Shown one piece after another: positions 59,584 through 64,000 of a DNA stretch of 64,000 nt. The stretch spans positions 45,051 to 109,050 of the forward strand of contig JAXHMR010000031.1 in NCBI GenBank assembly GCA_034521225.1. The letters run 5' to 3'. The translations under genes and the position numbers were made by a program. The notes below the pieces were generated by a model. The model saw only the letters and a list, made by a program, of their open reading frames with translations, was not told where the DNA came from and did not search any database. The stretch comes from Woeseia sp034521225. GTDB lineage: Bacteria > Pseudomonadota > Gammaproteobacteria > Steroidobacterales > Woeseiaceae. Position 1 is the first letter of the stretch. Every line of letters begins with the position of its first letter.

Positions 59584-59781
59584 GTCGGCACAGTCTGGAA
59601 ATCCGGTTGATCGCCGCGCGCCCGGACCGCAACGGCTGTGGCGGCGCCGCTTTGCCCGGCACCATCGCCCCGGGGTCCGCTGCACGGCCCGGCCAGCGGC
59701 GAAGTTTAGCCTGAAATGCACCTTTGAATCAGTGATTTAGACTGCAGGCAGCGGCGCCCAACGGCGCGTCCGCCGGCAGCG

Positions 59782-59811
59782 TTGACATTCGCCACCCGCG
59801 CCGCGGATAAT
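59782..59811 (+). promoter_or_regulatory. Sigma-70 promoter of rpsT
   Basis: A perfect -35 TTGACA (59782-59787) and -10 GATAAT (59806-59811) are separated by 18 bp, with a GC-rich region after it. The leader of about 60 nt leads to the GTG start of rpsT. The 297-bp gap between murJ and rpsT otherwise holds only GC-rich sequence. Confidence 0.8.
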
Positions 59812-59880
59812 ACGCGGCTGTTTGGGCCCGCCGGCCTTACCGGCCGCAGGGCATCTCCCCCGAAACACGGAATTTCAGCA

Positions 59881-60147
59881 GTGGCAAATATCAAATCCGC
59901 ACAGAAGCGCGCCCGGCAGTCCGAGAAATCGCGCCTGCACAACATGGGCCTGCGCTCGAAAATGCGCACGCACATCAAGAATGTATTGAAGGCCGTCGAG
60001 AAAGGCGACAAGTCCGCCGCCGACGCTGCCTACAAGGCGGCCGTACCGGTGATCGACAGCATGGTGTCCAAAGGAATAGTCAACAAAAATAAGGCGGCGC
60101 GGCACAAGAGCCGCCTCAACAGCAAGATCAAGGCGCTCGCGGCTTAA
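59881..60147 (+). CDS. rpsT: 30S ribosomal protein S20
   Basis: 88 aa starting at GTG 59881 (VANIKSAQKRARQSEKSRLH), the universal S20 opening. SKMRTHIKNVLKAVEKGDKS and a basic C-terminus NKAARHKSRLNSKIKALAA complete it. An in-frame upstream extension is not conserved. A non-ATG start is also used for rpsT in E. coli (UUG), where it helps autoregulation. The gene is monocistronic, with its own promoter and terminator. Confidence 0.97.
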   Translation: MANIKSAQKRARQSEKSRLHNMGLRSKMRTHIKNVLKAVEKGDKSAADAAYKAAVPVIDSMVSKGIVNKNKAARHKSRLNSKIKALAA

Positions 60148-60174
60148 GCGCCCGCCAACAAAAAAAAGAAACAT

Positions 60175-60201
60175 GGGGGCCTTCAATGGCCCCCTTTTTT
60201 T
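60175..60201 (+). terminator. Rho-independent terminator of rpsT
   Basis: GGGGGCC (60175-60181), loop TTCAAT, GGCCCCC (60188-60194), then seven T. An A-rich run just before it makes the hairpin potentially bidirectional. Confidence 0.95.
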
Positions 60202-60218
60202 GTGCCTGGCCGCGCCAC

Positions 60219-60450
60219 GCATCGCGAGCGAGAGCGCCGTGGCGATCAGCCCCGTCATCGCGAGGCGCATAGCGCCGTGGCGATCAGCCCCGTCATCGCG
60301 AGACGCATAGCGCCGTGGCGATCAGCCCCGTCATCGCGAGGCGCATAGCGCCAGCATCGCGGCCGAGTGCGAAGCGCCGTGGCGATCTCGCACAGTTCAC
60401 CCCCCTGCCAATTTTCAACAGATTGCCACGCCCTGCGGGCTCGCAATGAC
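60219..60450. repeat. Repeat family A, copy 5, with left arm amplified about four times
   Basis: The 38-bp unit CGTCATCGCGAGGCGCATAG... (ending ATCAGCCC) is repeated head to tail at 60253-60290 and 60291-60328, with partial units before and after. The array ends in a normal element with the right arm GATTGCCACGCCCTGCGGGC...AATGAC at 60421-60450. It fills the space between the rpsT terminator and the obgE end. Confidence 0.87.
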
Positions 60451-60495
60451 GCGGGAGTGAGCGCGCGGGCTGCGCGCGTCAAATATCATCTACCG

Positions 60496-61552
60496 TCACG
60501 AAGCCTGGTTCACGCTATCGGATTCCGCATCCTCACTTTCGGCCCGCTGCTCGAGATGACGCATGATCGCCTGCGCCAGCGCGGCAGTGCCCTTCCCTGC
60601 CAGCGCGCTGATCTCGTGGACCGGACCCTGCCAGCCGGTCGCCTGCAACAACTGCTCGCGGACCGCAGGCAATTTATCGGCCGGCAGCAGGTCGACCTTA
60701 TTGATGACCAGCCAGCGCGGCATTTCTGCTAGCTCCGGCGAAAACTTGGCGAGTTCCTGCTGGATTGCACGAAAATCGGTGGCGGGATCGCTGTCCGGAT
60801 CCGGCGGCGCGATATCGACAACATGCAACAACAGGCGCGTGCGCTGCAGGTGTTTCAGGAACTGGATGCCGAGACCGGCGCCCTCGGCGGCACCTTCGAT
60901 TAATCCGGGAATGTCCGCCATGACGAAACTTTGCAGCGGCCCGACGGAGACCACACCGAGTCCGGGATGCAGCGTTGTAAAGGGATAGTCGGCCACTTTG
61001 GGGCGCGCTGATGACACGGCGCGAATCAATGTCGATTTACCAGCATTTGGCATGCCGACGAGCCCGACATCAGCCAGCAGTTTCAATTCGAGGCGCAAGT
61101 GACGTGCTTCGCCGGGCGTGCCCTGGGTGATTTTACGCGGCGCACGATTGACGCTGCTTTTAAAGCGCGTATTGCCAAGCCCGCCGCGGCCTGCGGCGGC
61201 CACTTTCAGCCGCTGGCCAACGTCGGTCAGGTCGCCGATCAACTCCTGCGTATCGACGTCGTAGACGATCGTGCCGCACGGCACAACGATCTCAAGATCG
61301 TCACCGGACTTGCCGGTGCAGTTGCGGCCAGCACCGGGCTCACCGTTCTCGGCACCGAACTTGCGGGCGACACGAAAGTCCGCAAGTGTGTTGGTAGCAT
61401 TGTCAGCGACCAGGTAGACGTCACCGCCGTGTCCGCCGTCACCGCCGTCGGGAACCGCCCTTGGCAACGAACTTCTGCGCCGGAAACTCAGGCAGCCGTG
61501 CCCGCCGTTACCCGGCCTTGACGCGGATCGTTGCTTCATCAACAAATTTCAT
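60496..61552 (-). CDS. obgE: GTPase ObgE/CgtA (frameshifted N-terminus)
   Basis: A ribosome-assembly and stress GTPase. ATG 61552 opens MKFVDEATIRVKAG, then a shift leads to NGGHGCLSFRR. A second short out-of-frame stretch (about 61440-61490) is followed by the glycine-rich Obg fold DGGDGGHGGDVYLVADNATN. The G domain has GMPNAGKSTLIRAV (G1), ADIPGLIEGA (G3) and NKVDL (G4). About 352 aa, with an acidic C-terminal tail. It sits downstream of rplU-rpmA, as in most Proteobacteria, but 337 bp away. Confidence 0.95.
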
Positions 61553-61639
61553 TGCCTGCTACCGAGGGCGGGATAAAAGAACAGTACTACCAGGACGGCG
61601 AGATGCAAGAAGAAGCAGCATGCCCAAGTCGCGTCGTCG

Positions 61640-61775
61640 CGAGGCAGCGTGCCGCGGTGATCAAGTCCGTCGTCGCGAGGAGCGCAGCGACGTGGCGACC
61701 TCATGAATGCACCGCCTCTGCCGGCTGTGCGAGGATCGCCCCGTCCGCTGGGCTGCAAAGACGCCGATATTCGGC
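61640..61775. repeat. Repeat family A, degraded copy 6, between rpmA and obgE
   Basis: GTCGTCGCGAGGCAGCGTGC and then GTCGTCGCGAGGAGCGCAGC (61672-61691), about 37 bp apart, resemble two left arms. A weak right arm (GAGGATCGCCCCGTCCGCTG ... CAAAGACG) follows. The 337-bp rpmA-obgE gap contains this and no gene. Such an element inside a ribosomal-protein operon could lower obgE expression. Confidence 0.6.
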
Positions 61776-61889
61776 ACCCGGCAAAACCGCTCACCCATAA
61801 AGGCGCCGCCTGTGCGGGACTCTCACGGCCGGACCCTGGTCCGACCAGTATTCACACGAGCCTGTCCGGCTCGCCGCAACCGTACGTCG

Positions 61890-62146
61890 TCAGCCAGCCT
61901 CGATGCTGACAAACTGGCGTTGCTTCGGTCCTTTCTTCTCGAATTTGACCGCACCGGCACTTTCTCGAACAGCGTGTGGTCACCGGCCGATGCCGACGTT
62001 CACACCAGCGTGAAACCGCGTACCGCGCTGGCGCACGATCATCTGCCCGGCACCACCTGCTGGCCGCCAAAGATTTTGACGCCCAGGCGTTTGGATTCTG
62101 AATCGCGACCGTTCTTGCTGCTGCCGCCTGCTTTCTTGTGAGCCAC
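61890..62146 (-). CDS. rpmA: 50S ribosomal protein L27 (frameshifted)
   Basis: About 85 aa from GTG 62146 (VAHKKAGGSSKNGRDSESKR), followed by LGVKIFGGQQVVPG, MIVRQRGTRFHAGVNVGIGR and DHTLF. At least three one-base errors (about 62045, 61985 and 61950) scatter the frames. Correction gives an end VKFEKKGPKQRQFVSIEAG with TGA at 61890-61892. The frames are too short to be called as one ORF without correction. It lies between rplU and obgE as expected. Confidence 0.9.
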
Positions 62147-62232
62147 TGTACCGCTCCTGCTGTTTCAAACGCCCTGATTGACCGAATGGGCGCTGTCAAT
62201 AAATGTTAAGTGTCCTGACCTGCCGTTGCTGC

Positions 62233-62724
62233 TTAAGAAGACTTTTTCTTGCTGGTCTTCTTTTTGGCTGATTTCTTGGCGGCCTTCTTCTTCGTTGTCT
62301 TCCTGGAAGACGCTTTCTTTGCTGCCGGCTTTTTCTTGGCGACCTTTTTGGCGGCCGGTTTGTCGGCAGCCGGGCTCTTCGCCGGTTTGTCGTCGGCTTT
62401 CGCGGCCTTGCCGTCGGTGCTGATGCCGGTGATTTCCACTTCGGTGAAGAACTGGCGATGCGTGCCCTGGCGCAGGTAATTCTCCCGGCGCCGGAACTTG
62501 ACGACGCTTACCTTACGGCTCTTGCCCTGCTTGACGACAGTCGCATTGACGGTGCCACCGGCGACCAATGGCGAGCCCACCGTGATATCGGCACCTTCAC
62601 CGAGCAGCAATACCTCGTCAAACGTAACCTCGGCACCTTCTTCGGCTTCCAGCCGCTCAAGCTTCAGGCGCTCGCCCTTGCTTGCACGGTACTGCTTGCC
62701 GCCTGCGCGAAAAACCGCGTACAT
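62233..62724 (-). CDS. rplU: 50S ribosomal protein L21 with Lys/Ala-rich C-terminal extension
   Basis: ATG 62724 (MYAVFRAGGKQYRASKGERL), then EEGAEVTFDEVLLLGEGADI, RKVSVVKFRRRENYLRQGTH and RQFFTEVEITGI, covering the normal L21 (about 103 aa). The frame then continues without a stop for about 60 residues of Lys, Ala, Ser and Thr, with KKPAAKKASSRKTTKKKAAK-type repeats like a histone H1 tail, ending KKKTSKKKSS. Total 163 aa. The tail is in frame and starts after a short acidic stretch (DGKAAKADDKPAKS). Divergent from ispB. Confidence 0.95.
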   Translation of the reverse strand: MYAVFRAGGKQYRASKGERLKLERLEAEEGAEVTFDEVLLLGEGADITVGSPLVAGGTVNATVVKQGKSRKVSVVKFRRRENYLRQGTHRQFFTEVEITGISTDGKAAKADDKPAKSPAADKPAAKKVAKKKPAAKKASSRKTTKKKAAKKSAKKKTSKKKSS

Positions 62725-63033
62725 CGTCCTGAGACTCCAGTCAGCGCCCTGCCGTGAAATCCGCGATAAGTGCTGGAGTAGTAATCTCGGGGCATCGCCG
62801 ACGTGAACCCGGAACGCGCTCAGGCCTGCCACCACAAAAGAGCGGGAATTCTCTGGGATTGGCGGGCGCCCGGGTCGAGCGCCTGGTCATCGGGATTCCT
62901 GAATTCGACGGCTTCGCAAACTGCCTGAATGAAAACCGGTCGCGGCCGCTTTGGCTCGCCCGGCAACCCCCGCCGATTCAGGCATTATGCGCCTGCGTCA
63001 TGCAAGCCGCGCGAGAAGCGCCGGACGATTTCC
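62725..63033. other. Divergent rplU/ispB intergenic region
   Basis: About 309 bp with no supported gene. It should carry both promoters. I see no strong -35/-10 pair. An ATG at 63000 lies in a different frame from ispB. Confidence 0.4.
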
Positions 63034-64000
63034 CTGACCATTGACGACGTTAACCGGCTCGCGCACGGCGATATGCGGGCCGTCGATGCGCTGATCAAGA
63101 ACAGTTTGGAAAGCGACGTTGCCCTCGTTTCGCAGGTTTCAGAGTATATCGTGACCAGCGGCGGCAAGCGCCTGCGGCCGCTGATCGTGCTGCTGGCTGC
63201 GCAGGGGCCAGTGGGCTTCCGGGGCGGGCGCCAGCTACAACGCTGCTGCCATCATCGAATTTATCCATACGGCGACATTGCTGCACGACGACGTCGTCGA
63301 TTCATCGGCCCGGCGGCGCGGCCGCGACACCGCAAATACCGTATTCGGCAACCAGGCCAGCGTGCTGGTCGGTGATTTTCTGTATTCGCGCGCCTTCCAG
63401 ATGATGGTCGACGTAGTCGGCAGCATGCGGATCATGCAGATCCTGGCCGATGCGACGAACACGATCGCCGCTGGCGAGGTCATGCAGCTAATGAACGTGC
63501 ACGACGCCGACGTCACCGAGGACGCTTACCGGCAGGTCATCTACCGCAAGACGGCGCGACTCTTCGAAGCCGGCGCTCAGATCGCGGCAGTTCTCGCGGC
63601 GCGGGATCCGGGCGATGAGGCGGCAATGATCCGATACGGGCAGAATCTCGGTACCGCATTCCAGCTTGTCGACGATGCACTGGATTATGACGCCTCGCCA
63701 GAGGAACTCGGCAAGAACCTGGGCGACGATCTGGGCGAAGGCAAGTCGACGCTGCCGCTGATCTACGCGATGGAGACAGCCTCTGCCGCTGACCGAGCCA
63801 TGATCCGCGATGCGATCGAAGCCGGCGGCCTGGAGCACCTCGACGAAATACAGGCAGTCGTTGAATCCACCGGGGCGCTACAGTACACTTCCGCGCGCGC
63901 TCAGGAGGCCGCCGACCTGGCCATCGATGCCTTGTCCGATATTCCCGATTCGGACTGGAAAGAGGCTCTCATCGCTATCGCGGAATTCGCCGTACGCCGG
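63034..64000 (+). CDS. ispB: Octaprenyl diphosphate synthase (partial, frameshifted)
   Basis: A trans-prenyltransferase making the ubiquinone side chain. The first aspartate-rich motif is LLHDDVVDSS, the second QLVDDALDY. Other motifs: TSGGKRLRPLIVLLAAQ, VFGNQASVLVGDFLYSRAF, GEVMQLMNVHDADVTEDAYR, YRKTARLFEAGAQ and GKNLGDDLGEGKSTLPL. A shift lies near 63220. Aligned with E. coli IspB, the start falls at codon 63034 (CTG), with ATT 63040 and ATG 63073 as other options, so the real start is uncertain or affected by an error. The window ends a few residues before the expected C-terminus. The ispB/rplU divergent pair is conserved. Confidence 0.93.

Noticed and set aside
60219..60340. A CRISPR-like array of 38-bp units
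   Set aside because: The units are head-to-tail with no unique spacers between them, match the arm of a dispersed palindromic repeat, and there are no cas genes.

Overview
The window is a GC-rich stretch of bacterial chromosome, almost certainly from a gammaproteobacterium. Several gene blocks point that way: dcd-apbC(mrp) near metG-rsxABCDGE-nth; murJ-ribF-lspA beside a type IV pilus minor-pilin cluster; ispB divergent from rplU-rpmA-obgE; aceE-aceF-lpdA; and Hda, Grx4, RNase T and LspA. The two large blocks are arranged much as in Pseudomonas, but with insertions and losses. I cannot name a genus. A lineage of environmental (marine or sediment) Gammaproteobacteria is plausible.

Reading caution: close to thirty genes, including ones a cell cannot lose (proS, murJ, obgE, rpmA, ispB), are split by one-base shifts while the protein resumes in another frame. 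This looks like uncorrected indel errors in the assembly rather than real pseudogenes, so broken genes are annotated as single CDS spanning all their fragments.

Layout. 1-9.2 kb: a truncated UMF1-type MFS transporter, prfC, rimI, a family-4 uracil-DNA glycosylase, a phosphatidylserine-decarboxylase-like protein with altered catalytic residues, proS, a lytic transglycosylase, acylphosphatase, a small lipoprotein, an ArsC-family protein and wrbA. 9.2-14.5 kb: a leftward hda / AI-2E transporter / CDP-alcohol transferase / DUF2066 run, then rightward purM-purN. 14.5-16.2 kb: leftward dcd-apbC. 16.6-21.3 kb: a three-gene cassette of a HEAT-repeat Ser/Thr kinase and two PilT-type ATPases. 21.6-30 kb: metG, the rsx (Rnf) electron-transfer operon, nth and DUF1841. 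30.2-32.6 kb: an MNIO (DUF692) / DUF2063 / DoxX cluster. 32.8-39.1 kb: the pyruvate dehydrogenase operon, leftward. 39.3-48.9 kb: an M17 peptidase, rnt, grxD, a BON lipoprotein, a DUF1289 protein, a PuuD-like membrane protein, nadC, a GGDEF/EAL protein, SapC, tRNA-Thr(CGT) and a Fur-family regulator. 49.0-56.5 kb: type IV pilus minor pilins and PilY1. 56.5-59.6 kb: lspA-ribF-murJ without ileS. 59.9-64 kb: rpsT, obgE, rpmA, rplU with a histone-like tail, and ispB, which runs off the end.

Genes that work together: RsxA-E/G form one membrane complex. AceE, AceF and LpdA form the pyruvate dehydrogenase complex. The minor pilins and PilY1 prime type IV pili, whose retraction needs PilT-type motors like the two encoded beside the kinase. 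The MNIO protein and its DUF2063 partner resemble enzymes that modify cysteines in copper-binding peptides. Two families of dispersed palindromic repeats sit between genes: family A in at least six places, and family B on both sides of metG with a degraded copy near 47.3 kb.
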